NCBI GenBank assembly: GCA_027622715.1
Contig: JAQBYN010000022.1
Span: forward strand, 1-48,838
Origin: Pseudomonadota bacterium
GTDB lineage: Bacteria; Pseudomonadota; Alphaproteobacteria; SHVP01
Direction of reading: 5' to 3'
Length of the DNA: 48,838 bases
Shown here: positions 29,263 through 36,194 of the stretch, piece after piece
How positions within the stretch are numbered: position 1 is the first letter of the stretch
How the letters are laid out: every line of letters starts with the position of its first letter
Position numbers and translations under genes: made by a program
The notes under the pieces: model-generated
The model's database searches: none
Told to the model about the DNA's origin: nothing
What the model saw: only the letters and a program-made list of their open reading frames with translations

Positions 29263-30068
29263 GCGGGTCGGTCCAGGCGCCGCGGAAGGAAGATGAAGTT
29301 GTAAACATAGCCTTTGACCGGCTGGCGATGGTGACCTTCGGGTTCGAAGTCGCTGAGTGCGCGCAAAGCCTGGGCGTTGCGGTCAAAGAAAAGCCCGTCA
29401 TAGCCGAGCGCCACGACCTCGGCGAGGGCGGTTTCAATCGGTATTTGGGTGTGTTTCTCTTCAATCTCGATCATCAATGTTGGCCGGTCGCGGGCGATCA
29501 GGGCCCGTGCGCCCTCAAGAACCTCGGACTCAAAACCTTCAACATCGATCTTGATGAAACCGATGTCGTCGAGGTTCAGCGCGTCGAGCGGTTCGGCTTT
29601 GACAGGTAGGGCGGCGTAGTCCTCGTTTACTTTGATGGCGCTGAGGGTGCCGCCTTGGTTTGAATAGCTGCCTTTGCCGTAGCGCGGTACGCGAAATTCC
29701 ACCTCGCCGGTGCGGTTCGACAGGGCCAAGGGCGATACCACCACGTTGCGGCCCGCGGTGCGCCGCAGCACCTCAAACATTTTCGGGTTCGGCTCAAAGG
29801 CGTAGACGGTGCGGGCCAACTGACCGAGCACAAAACTGTAGGTGCCCTTGTTGGCGCCGGCATCGACGGCGTTGCGGTTACGGTCGACCAGAAAGGACAA
29901 GAGGCGCATTTCCGCCTCGCCCTTGAATCGTTCTTTGGCGGCCTTGTAGCGAATGTAGAGGCGCGGCGGAATGAGCAGCGCCTTCAAACGCTCCTCAATC
30001 GTGGAGGGTGGACTCCAACCGGCGCCTGTCGCCGGCGCGCCAGCCCCAACGCGCTGATCGGTGGTCAT
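29259..30068 (-). CDS. FkbM family methyltransferase
   Basis: The 269-aa product is a class I SAM-dependent methyltransferase of the FkbM type. The SAM motif is AVDAGANKGTYSFVLGQLA, followed by the acidic FEPNP and the family landmark IGFIKIDVEGFESEVLEGA near residue 170. FkbM enzymes methylate hydroxyl groups on polyketides, sugars and other small molecules; the acceptor here is unknown. It lies 27 bases after the carboxymuconolactone decarboxylase-like gene and overlaps the next hydrolase by four bases. Confidence 0.93.
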   Translation of the reverse strand: MTTDQRVGAGAPATGAGWSPPSTIEERLKALLIPPRLYIRYKAAKERFKGEAEMRLLSFLVDRNRNAVDAGANKGTYSFVLGQLARTVYAFEPNPKMFEVLRRTAGRNVVVSPLALSNRTGEVEFRVPRYGKGSYSNQGGTLSAIKVNEDYAALPVKAEPLDALNLDDIGFIKIDVEGFESEVLEGARALIARDRPTLMIEIEEKHTQIPIETALAEVVALGYDGLFFDRNAQALRALSDFEPEGHHRQPVKGYVYNFIFLPRRLDRPA

Positions 30069-30095
30069 GTCTCGCCCGCCCGCTTGCGAATGCGA

Positions 30096-30674
30096 CTATT
30101 CGGCCGCGTCGCTGAGCGGGACGATGGGACAATTGGCTTCGCGTTCGACGAGGTCGTAGACGAACAAGAACTTGGCCATGCCGGTGAGGACGGCAGCAAC
30201 CACGCCCAATTCGTAGAGGTCGCCGTCGCTGTAATGAACGCGCAGGCGGTCATAGAGATCTTTGGTCAATTCGCCGTGCATGTTGGGTAGGGCGATCTGA
30301 TCGGCCAGCTCAAGGATGGCGCGCTCGCGGTCATCGAAGCAGGCCGCCGCCGGGTTCATGATGCTGTCAATTTTGTCTTGGGCGATACCGGCCTTGGCCG
30401 CCGCGAGCCGGTCGCCCCGATTGCAATGCGCGCAGCCGTGGATGCCGGCAAGACGCAGGCGCAGCAATTCCTTGGTCGGGACATCGACTTGACCGGCGTA
30501 GAACAAGCGCTCGTAAAAATCCTTGCGGTAGAAGTCGAAGACGTGCGGCGCGTTGCCGTAAATCTCGACCCGGTCGGCTTCGCCGTGGATCTTCACGTTT
30601 TGATCGTGGGCGGCCTGCATAAACGGCGACAGTTGGTCGCGCGGGACGCGCTTGAGGTGCGGGTTAGGCATCAT
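30096..30674 (-). CDS. Carboxymuconolactone decarboxylase / AhpD-like protein
   Basis: The 192-aa helical protein has the CMD/AhpD core with the redox pair in GIHGCAHCNRGDRLA, then AILELADQIA, and a C-terminal helix YELGVVAAVLTGMAKFLFV. Proteins of this type act either as decarboxylases in aromatic degradation or as thiol peroxidase partners; the CxxC favours a redox role. Two adjacent ATGs (30674 and 30671) are possible starts, the second better spaced from CGGAG. It is the first gene of the operon with FkbM and the two hydrolases. Confidence 0.9.
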   Translation of the reverse strand: MMPNPHLKRVPRDQLSPFMQAAHDQNVKIHGEADRVEIYGNAPHVFDFYRKDFYERLFYAGQVDVPTKELLRLRLAGIHGCAHCNRGDRLAAAKAGIAQDKIDSIMNPAAACFDDRERAILELADQIALPNMHGELTKDLYDRLRVHYSDGDLYELGVVAAVLTGMAKFLFVYDLVEREANCPIVPLSDAAE

Positions 30675-30836
30675 GCTCTCCGGTTATTTGCCGAAACAAA
30701 GCCAAATGGGCAGCGCGACGCCCGATGGACTTTGTCCCCAATACCAAACGAAGCCAAAAAACGCTTATGATTCAAGGGTCGATCTGTGGATAAGACGAAC
30801 GAACCCAAATCTACCGGCAACGCCCCTTTTGATCAT

Positions 30837-30864
30837 CGACCTCGGCAACGGGTCGCCGAGGTCG
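30837..30864. repeat. Perfect 10-bp hairpin in a gene-free stretch
   Basis: CGACCTCGGC (30837-30846) and GCCGAGGTCG (30855-30864) form a perfect stem with an eight-base loop. It lies between the CMD-like gene start and the end of the small-paralog pair on the same strand. No T-run follows on either strand. It could end or stabilise the message of the small paralogs; that is inference. Confidence 0.5.
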
Positions 30865-30906
30865 CGACATCAACATGCCCAGTATAGCGCAGAGCGACCG
30901 CGCGAT

Positions 30907-30927
30907 GGGGTCACATTCTGTGTCCCC
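30907..30927. repeat. 21-bp near-perfect palindrome, REP-like
   Basis: GGGG-T-CACA, a TTC loop, then TGTG-T-CCCC gives an eight-pair stem with one T-T mismatch. It lies about 25 bases beyond the stop of the 107-aa gene. Its shape resembles dispersed extragenic palindromes, but only one copy is in this window, so repetition in the genome is unproven. Confidence 0.4.
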
Positions 30928-30950
30928 AGAGGCTTGCCGGCGGTGGCGCG

Positions 30951-31274
30951 CTAGGCCCAGCTCGGTCTGGTCAGTTCGGGATCGTCGTCCGGGAGGTCGG
31001 GGGGGCCGAGGACGGCACGCAGCTGACCGAGGGTATCGCCTGTGAGTGGCATTTCGAGCAAGAACCCGTCGTCCAGAACAAACATCAGGCTGAGCAGGGT
31101 TGCCGGCTGGTCGTTCATCTCACCGAGCACGGCGACCACAGGTTTGCACCGAGCAACTTGCGTCGGCCTGGCGCCAGCAGGCATCATCGGCGTTTCTTGG
31201 GGGTTCGGCTTGAACGGGCGGACGATCAACGCCGGGCGTGGCATGCCTCGGCGGTCAAACCCGATGACACTCAT
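30951..31274 (-). CDS. Small unknown protein, paralog of the preceding gene (107 aa)
   Basis: I do not recognise this family. The 107-aa product has a Pro/Arg-rich N-terminus and a conserved C-terminal block, LLSLMFVLDDGFLLEMPL and then LGQLRAVLGPP. The 103-aa gene just upstream contains the matching block VRSLMFLLADGWMLEVPV and DQLRQIVG. The start overlaps the stop of that gene by four bases (ATGA). No signal peptide, membrane segment or metal motif is visible. Coupled translation of two related proteins suggests a heteromer, but this is inference. Confidence 0.7.
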   Translation of the reverse strand: MSVIGFDRRGMPRPALIVRPFKPNPQETPMMPAGARPTQVARCKPVVAVLGEMNDQPATLLSLMFVLDDGFLLEMPLTGDTLGQLRAVLGPPDLPDDDPELTRPSWA

Positions 31275-31582
31275 TGCCTGGCCTCGAACGTACCGACAAT
31301 TTGACGCAGTTGATCGACGATGGGCTTGGAAACCGGGACTTCGAGCATCCAGCCGTCCGCGAGTAAGAACATGAGCGAGCGAACCTGGCCCGCGATTTCG
31401 GGCGCGCCAGCCAGCGCCACAGCGCCGTTGCTCGCGACACCCGCGGCGATGATCATATCGAGCGATTCGTGTATCGCGAGTTCGTGCTTGGGTTGCCCTA
31501 TAGGGCGGGGCCGCAGCGGCAGCTGGTAATTCGGCGGCGCATTCCTGATCGATCGTTCATGCATCGTGTCCACCACAATCAC
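31271..31582 (-). CDS. Small unknown protein, paralog of the following gene (103 aa)
   Basis: This 103-aa product of unknown function shares its C-terminal half with the next gene (SLMF-L-DG--LE-P, then QLR--G). The middle contains MIIAAGVASNGAVALAGAP, mildly hydrophobic but not a clear membrane segment. The start is GTG 31582 with AAGGG upstream; an ATG at 31564 is also possible. It is the first gene of the pair. Upstream lies an unusually AT-rich stretch with a palindrome. Confidence 0.68.
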   Translation of the reverse strand: MIVVDTMHERSIRNAPPNYQLPLRPRPIGQPKHELAIHESLDMIIAAGVASNGAVALAGAPEIAGQVRSLMFLLADGWMLEVPVSKPIVDQLRQIVGTFEARQ

Positions 31583-31619
31583 TTCGGCTTTTCCCTTATA
31601 CCGGGAAAAAGCTTGAACC

Positions 31620-31674
31620 TTTCAACGGGCGCTGTCACGCGTATAATGCGAAGTAAATCATGAAGTAATTACTT
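31620..31674 (+). promoter_or_regulatory. AT-rich control region with a -10 like box and a 12-bp palindrome
   Basis: In otherwise GC-rich DNA this stretch holds TTTCAA (31620-31625), 16 bases, then a perfect TATAAT (31642-31647) on the forward strand. It also holds the perfect palindrome AAGTAATTACTT (31663-31674), with a related AAGTAAA just before it. No forward gene follows, so the forward promoter may be fortuitous or make a non-coding RNA. The palindrome could be an operator for the leftward small-paralog genes. Confidence 0.3.
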
Positions 31675-31711
31675 AAAATTGTATTATCCCGTAGATCGGG
31701 GGCGCTCGGGG

Positions 31712-32020
31712 CTACGCGCGCGGGGTCGACCCGGTATCCAGGTCGGCGACGACGGCCTCAAGCTTGGGCACGATGATGTCCACGAGTCGGTCGTGCAGCG
31801 GATGGACCTGGTAGGCGTCGTGGGCGGCCTTGGTTTCCCAGATCGAAATATGAACGTGGGTGTGACCTTGGGCGAAGGGTGAGACGTTGGGGCCCCGGTG
31901 ATAGCCAACGCAGCCCGCCACCTCACTGCGAATACGCCCGTAGATTTCTTCGATCTCACGCTGCTCGTCCGGCGTGAAGGGCGCGGTGTAGCGCTCAAGG
32001 ATCACGTGGTAGTAGGTCAT
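31712..32020 (-). CDS. Dabb (stress-responsive alpha/beta barrel) family protein
   Basis: The 102-aa product fits the dimeric ferredoxin-like Dabb domain. It starts MTYYHVILERY and has GCVGYHRGPNVSPF and then a HPLHDRLVDIIVP segment, with the conserved His pair. Members act in aromatic or polyketide metabolism, or their role is unknown. I chose ATG 32020 with GGAGGA upstream; the longer frame adds an Arg-rich stretch that looks untranslated. Confidence 0.85.
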   Translation of the reverse strand: MTYYHVILERYTAPFTPDEQREIEEIYGRIRSEVAGCVGYHRGPNVSPFAQGHTHVHISIWETKAAHDAYQVHPLHDRLVDIIVPKLEAVVADLDTGSTPRA

Positions 32021-32133
32021 GCCGCGTCCTCCGTACTGCCGGCATAGAGTCGGTCCATGTCGGGTTTTTCGGTGGCGACGTCGTGGACCCAAATATAGAC
32101 GGTCCGGGTAGCGGGGAAGAACCCCCTCCCTGC

Positions 32134-32157
32134 CCTCCCCCTGCAGGCAGGGGGAGG
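32134..32157. repeat. 24-bp GC-rich palindrome
   Basis: CCTCCCCCTGC (32134-32144) and GCAGGGGGAGG (32147-32157) are perfect inverted arms with two bases between. Flanking CCCTCCCTG and GGAGGAG extend the pyrimidine/purine asymmetry. It lies downstream of the metallo-hydrolase stop and before the Dabb gene. It looks like the C-rich dispersed palindromes seen between genes in many alphaproteobacteria, but copy number cannot be judged here. Confidence 0.6.
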
Positions 32158-32185
32158 AGGAGACGGGTCGAGTTGCGTGCGGCGG

Positions 32186-33022
32186 CTAGTTGCTCAGCGC
32201 GGCGTGGACGCCCTCGATGTTGAGCGGGAGCCAGTCTTTGTAGGCGCCCCAGTCGGCATATTGCGGCAGGCTGATTTCCTGCTTGAGCGCATCAAGCGAT
32301 TTGCCGGCCTTCATGCCGTCGCGCACGGCGGTGATGAGGGCTTCGAAATAGCGGCGATGATCGGTGGCGTCGGCCTTGGTGCCCATGTCGCCGTGACCCG
32401 GCACCAGGATGTCGAAGTCCATCGCCTCGATCGCGCGGATCGAGCCGACCCAATCGGGAATGGCCGCGCCGCCAAGATTGCGGAACGGCAAGCGTTTGAC
32501 CGAGATGAAGTCGACGGTGAACACCGCGCGTTCGGCCGGAAAGTGCATCGCGATCATGTCATCCGAGTGATTCGCCCCGACATGGATCAATTCCACCGTT
32601 TTGCCGCCCAGCGTGAGCGTCATCCGGTCGTCGAACGTGAGATCTGGTGCGCGCACGCCGGCGTGCGGGCCGGCGATGTTCTTGGGCATGTTGCTGTGGC
32701 CGACGAAGATCACGTCGTCGCCAAATGCCTGGCCGCCCGAGGCATGGTCTTGATGGTGGTGGCTGTAGACGACGTATTTGATGGGTACGCCAAAACGTTG
32801 GGCCACCTCGTCTTGCAGCCATTTCGCCGCGTCCGCGTCGATCGGGTCGGTCGCGATAACGCCCTCGGGCGTGACCAGAAAGACCGCGACGTGAAAATTG
32901 TTCTGAAAGCGATACAGGTCGCCGGCGATCTTGGTGATGGTGCGCTGCGGCGCCTGCTGGGCCTGGGCGGTAACGGCGATGAAAAGCGCCGTCATAGCGA
33001 CGGCGATGGTGCGTAGAATCAT
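32186..33022 (-). CDS. Exported metallo-beta-lactamase fold hydrolase
   Basis: The 278-aa product begins with a signal peptide (MILRTIAVAMTALFIAVTAQAQ). It carries the MBL metal motif SHHHQDHASGG near residue 88, then HVGANHSDDM, DFISV and PGHGD. Length and motif order resemble exported subclass B3-like or SoxH-type hydrolases rather than a proven beta-lactamase. The ATG has GGGAGG upstream. The neighbouring Dabb and thyX genes give no strong functional clue. The substrate is unknown. Confidence 0.92.
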   Translation of the reverse strand: MILRTIAVAMTALFIAVTAQAQQAPQRTITKIAGDLYRFQNNFHVAVFLVTPEGVIATDPIDADAAKWLQDEVAQRFGVPIKYVVYSHHHQDHASGGQAFGDDVIFVGHSNMPKNIAGPHAGVRAPDLTFDDRMTLTLGGKTVELIHVGANHSDDMIAMHFPAERAVFTVDFISVKRLPFRNLGGAAIPDWVGSIRAIEAMDFDILVPGHGDMGTKADATDHRRYFEALITAVRDGMKAGKSLDALKQEISLPQYADWGAYKDWLPLNIEGVHAALSN

Positions 33023-33103
33023 GGTGGCCTCCCTTTGGGTTGTGGTGCGTTAACACGAACCGGGGTCGACTTATTCAGGCTTCACGCCATCGTGAGCAGA
33101 CTG

Positions 33104-33138
33104 GATTGGTTGAGGGCCAGCGAGGTCGTCAACCAATC
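33104..33138. repeat. 10-bp inverted repeat at the end of thyX
   Basis: GATTGGTTGA (33104-33113) and TCAACCAATC (33129-33138) are perfect inverted arms with 15 bases between. The right arm touches the thyX stop codon. There is no T-run, so it is a hairpin that might protect the thyX mRNA end rather than a standard terminator. Confidence 0.5.
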
Positions 33139-34085
33139 TAATCTCGCTCCGGCAACTCCAACGACGCTTGCAATTCGCGCCACTCGCGGGCCGAGAGGCC
33201 GGTGTCCTTGCGGTCGACCTTTTCGCCTTTGAGCAGGCGCTTCACCGCGGCGACGCCCTTGGCCGACAGGGTCACCCCGCCCATGCGGTAGTCCATGAAG
33301 GCGTCATAGGTCAGCGGCACCCAGCGTTTGAGGGTATCCAACATGGCGTCGGCATAAACGCGGATCTCGTACTGCGCGTGCGGGTCGGCGCGCAAAGACA
33401 GGAAGTGCAGCAAGTTGTGCAGGTTCGTCTTCCAGTACCATTGCGTATAAAAATTGAGCGATAAATTCATGCGCGCGAGTTCGCGGGCCAGGCCTTTGCG
33501 CGATTCGTCTTTGGGGTCGCCCGCCTCGTCTTCGTTGAGCATGTAGGCGTAGTGCGCGTAGTTGTTTTCTGAATCTTCACGCAGCAAGCGGAACACCTCG
33601 GTGGCTTCGTCGCCCGACAGCACGGCGTCGCGGCCTTGCCGGTTCTGGGCGCTTTGCGCGGCGAGGTGTTGCGGCGCCGGGATATAGAACTCGTTGTCGA
33701 GGATCGAATAGCGCGCCGAGTATTCGTTGACGTTGGCGGTGCGATGCCTAATCCACTGGCGCGCGACGAAGATGGGGAGTTTGACGTGGTACTTGATCTC
33801 CGCCATTTCGAACGGCGTCGTGTGGCGATGGCGCATCAGGTAGTTGATCAGGCCGCGGTCTTCTGAAACCCGCTTGGTGCCCTTGCCGTAAGAGACGCGC
33901 GCGGCCTGGACCACGGCGTTGTCGTCGCCCATGTAGTCGACGACGCGCACGAAACCGTGGTCGAGGATCGGGATCGCCTGATACAGGATCGCTTCGAGCG
34001 CGGGCACCGTGGCGCGGCGGGTCTCAAAGGATTCCGCGCGCTGGGCGTCGATTTCCTGCTGTTGCTCGGGCGAAACGTGGGGCAT
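33138..34085 (-). CDS. thyX: FAD-dependent thymidylate synthase
   Basis: ThyX makes dTMP from dUMP using methylene-tetrahydrofolate and FAD, in place of ThyA. The 315-aa product has the ThyX signature as [15 protein letters not shown] (family RHRxxSxNExSxR) near residue 110. Later it shows [29 protein letters not shown], the conserved C-terminal active-site region. The length is at the long end, as in alphaproteobacteria. Its 5' region contains a 21-bp tandem duplication. Confidence 0.97.
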   Translation of the reverse strand: MPHVSPEQQQEIDAQRAESFETRRATVPALEAILYQAIPILDHGFVRVVDYMGDDNAVVQAARVSYGKGTKRVSEDRGLINYLMRHRHTTPFEMAEIKYHVKLPIFVARQWIRHRTANVNEYSARYSILDNEFYIPAPQHLAAQSAQNRQGRDAVLSGDEATEVFRLLREDSENNYAHYAYMLNEDEAGDPKDESRKGLARELARMNLSLNFYTQWYWKTNLHNLLHFLSLRADPHAQYEIRVYADAMLDTLKRWVPLTYDAFMDYRMGGVTLSAKGVAAVKRLLKGEKVDRKDTGLSAREWRELQASLELPERD

Positions 34086-34108
34086 GGCGGGCCGGCTGTT
34101 GGCTACAT

Positions 34109-34150
34109 GATATTGGGCCGTGGGCCCGGGATATTGGGCCGTGGGCCCGG
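34109..34150. repeat. Two perfect 21-bp tandem copies upstream of thyX
   Basis: The unit beginning GATATTGGGCCGTGGG occupies 34109-34129 and is repeated without change at 34130-34150. Each unit contains the palindrome GGGCCC. The array ends 24 bases before the thyX start codon, inside its likely leader or promoter. Perfect identity implies a recent duplication. The remaining bases up to the MAPEG gene at 34333 show nothing I can name. Confidence 0.9.
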
Positions 34151-34332
34151 GGGCATACTACATCTCGCCTTTCGGTTTTACACCCGGTCTAGGCGTAGAT
34201 TTTGCGCGCCGGTCGCCGTGCCTGTTTGGCCGGCCGGTGGAGTTCTGGCGCGTCGCAACCGCGTTAGCGCGAAGCCCGCGTTGAGGCCGCCCCTCGAAGG
34301 AACGGCCTCGATTGCGGGTCGCTGCCGGCGGC

Positions 34333-34743
34333 CTAAGCCGCGCTGACCAGTATTTGCACGGCATAAACGACGAGAGCGGCCCAGGCGGCCGTGAACACGA
34401 GTGTTCTTGCCATCGCTACCGTGACGCCCGCGATAAAGATGACCGCGTGGACCACGCGCGCCCAAACGAAGACGGCGGCACAAATTTGCGTCAGCTCGTT
34501 CGAAATGCCTGCCAAATGGGCAACCAACACGATACCGGCGAAGGCGCCGAATTGTTCGACCAGGTTGATGTGGGCGCGGTTGGCGCGGCGCACCCAATTT
34601 GGGAGACCCTCTTCGGTGCGAAGGTTTCGGTAGTCATCAGGCGTCAGCAACCCCTTGGTGACGACTTGCCCGACGATGTGCGGTATCCACAACATGGCGA
34701 GCAATACCGAGGCGGCGAATAGGTACCAAAGTTCGACAGTCAT
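34333..34743 (-). CDS. MAPEG family membrane protein
   Basis: The 136-aa product has four hydrophobic segments and the MAPEG pattern. It starts ELWYLFAASVLLAMLWIP and has RANRAHINLVEQFGAFAGIVL, with the conserved Arg/Asn/His/Glu of the glutathione-binding region. FVWARVVHAVIF follows. Bacterial members are small membrane proteins related to glutathione-dependent enzymes, mostly uncharacterised. ATG 34743 has AGGGG upstream; the longer frame start is not supported. Confidence 0.9.
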   Translation of the reverse strand: MTVELWYLFAASVLLAMLWIPHIVGQVVTKGLLTPDDYRNLRTEEGLPNWVRRANRAHINLVEQFGAFAGIVLVAHLAGISNELTQICAAVFVWARVVHAVIFIAGVTVAMARTLVFTAAWAALVVYAVQILVSAA

Positions 34744-34825
34744 GTGATTTCCCCTGACCCATTGTGACGACCGAGGCACTACACCGGGTTTTGCGCGATC
34801 AGGTCAAACTGTTTTGGCGGTTGGC

Positions 34826-34867
34826 CCTTCGGGACGCGGTCCTTCGGGACGCGGTCCTGCGGACCGC
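34826..34867. repeat. 15-bp tandem repeat plus a 7-bp hairpin between genes
   Basis: CCTTCGGGACGCGGT occurs twice in tandem (34826-34840, 34841-34855). It runs into GCGGTCC (34851-34857) and GGACCGC (34861-34867), a perfect stem with a three-base loop. It lies just downstream of the amidohydrolase stop. The shape matches dispersed intergenic repeats of alphaproteobacteria. It may also act as a transcript end for the amidohydrolase gene. Confidence 0.75.
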
Positions 34868-34902
34868 TCCTCAGGATGACGTGTTTAAGAGAATGCCGTC
34901 CA

Positions 34903-36006
34903 CTAGAGTCCGTAGAGCCGTTTCGGGTTGTCGTAGAGGATTTGCTGTTTGGTGGTCTCATCGATGTCGGTACGGGCGCGTAGGAGGTCGATGACATCGA
35001 TCTGAGCGGATGGGTCGGTGTGGCCGTAGTCGGTGCCAATGAGGAGCGACTTGGGGCCCGCGTACTTGAGGATGTAGGCCAGATCATCGTCGCTTTGACA
35101 GGTCAGGTGAATGTTGGCGTCCCCTAGAAAGTCGGCGGGCATCTTCTTGCCGGTCGAATGGACGCGCCGGGCGAATTCGTTGTGCACCCACGGCACCCAT
35201 TGGGCCGCCGACTCGATAAAGCCCCAGCGTAGTTTGGGGAACGTTTTCGGGATGTCGCTCATCAGCAGCACCATGCAGCCGACCACGGCGGGCAAACGGG
35301 TGATGGTGAAGCCTTTGACCGAAACCGGACCGGGCGCGCGCATGTGGAAGACCGTGTTTTCTTGGCTGCCGTTGGCGATGTGGACGGTCATCGCCATGTC
35401 GAGGCGCTCGGCTTCTTCGTACATCGGATAGAAATGGGGATCGGACATCAACCGGTCGCCTTCGTAGGCGCGCACGAAGACGCCGACGGCGCCGTTCTGT
35501 TTCGCCCGGCGGATTTCCGCAATGGCTTCGTCCATCACCAACGTCGGTGGAATGCACACCCAGCGCAGGCGGTCGGGCGCCTGTTTGCAGATGTCGATCA
35601 ACCAACTGTTGTAGGAGCGCGCGAGCGCGACCTCGGCGGCCGGATTTTCGGTGAGGCTAGTCAACCACATGGTGGGAAACAGAACCTGGACGTCGATCCC
35701 GAGTTCGTCCATGTGGCGCAGGCGGAGCGGAATGTCGCTCATCTCGCGCGCGGCTTTGGGCGTCGCCATGTCGCGGCCTGCAATCGTCGACATCTTCTTG
35801 ATTTCGTCATCGGTAAAGCGGCGCAGGAATGCCGGACCGAGAATGCCGTCGATCATCCAGCCGCCTTCGGCCGGATTGTCGCCGGGCGGTTGGCTGATCA
35901 CGGGGCGATACTTGGCTTCGTCGGGCGCCAGATAGTCCCAGGTGCGCTCGGTCTCGATGACATGCGCGTCAGCATCGATGACCCGCGTCTTGACCTGTGC
36001 ATCCAT
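34903..36006 (-). CDS. Amidohydrolase family protein (ACMSD-like branch)
   Basis: The 367-aa product resembles metal-dependent amidohydrolase-2 proteins. It begins RVIDADAHVIE, which supplies the Asp-x-His style metal site. AMTVHIANGS carries a further His, RWGFIESAAQWVP lies in the barrel, and LLIGTDYGHTDPS gives the C-terminal catalytic Asp. This branch includes aminocarboxymuconate-semialdehyde decarboxylase and related nonhydrolytic decarboxylases. ATG 36006 follows AAGGGAAGA. It is divergent from the luciferase-like oxidoreductase gene (188 bases between starts), which may share control. Confidence 0.92.
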   Translation of the reverse strand: MDAQVKTRVIDADAHVIETERTWDYLAPDEAKYRPVISQPPGDNPAEGGWMIDGILGPAFLRRFTDDEIKKMSTIAGRDMATPKAAREMSDIPLRLRHMDELGIDVQVLFPTMWLTSLTENPAAEVALARSYNSWLIDICKQAPDRLRWVCIPPTLVMDEAIAEIRRAKQNGAVGVFVRAYEGDRLMSDPHFYPMYEEAERLDMAMTVHIANGSQENTVFHMRAPGPVSVKGFTITRLPAVVGCMVLLMSDIPKTFPKLRWGFIESAAQWVPWVHNEFARRVHSTGKKMPADFLGDANIHLTCQSDDDLAYILKYAGPKSLLIGTDYGHTDPSAQIDVIDLLRARTDIDETTKQQILYDNPKRLYGL

Positions 36007-36194
36007 ATTCGCGTCTTCCCTTCGTGGTGTGGCCGGCATGGTGCGGTGCCTGCGACGCCGGCGCAACAACGGCCATTGATATGTCCGCATGACGGTCCGC
36101 TGCGGGTCCGCGGATGGCCATGGCGATCATCTCCGCTAGACTGCCGTCAGCACCAAAGGCTGGCAGGCTGGACAGCCCTTTCGCGGAGCGGATC

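Noticed and set aside
32186-33022. Calling the MBL-fold protein a beta-lactamase
   Set aside because: The metal motif is generic for the superfamily and nothing visible distinguishes antibiotic hydrolysis from other substrates.
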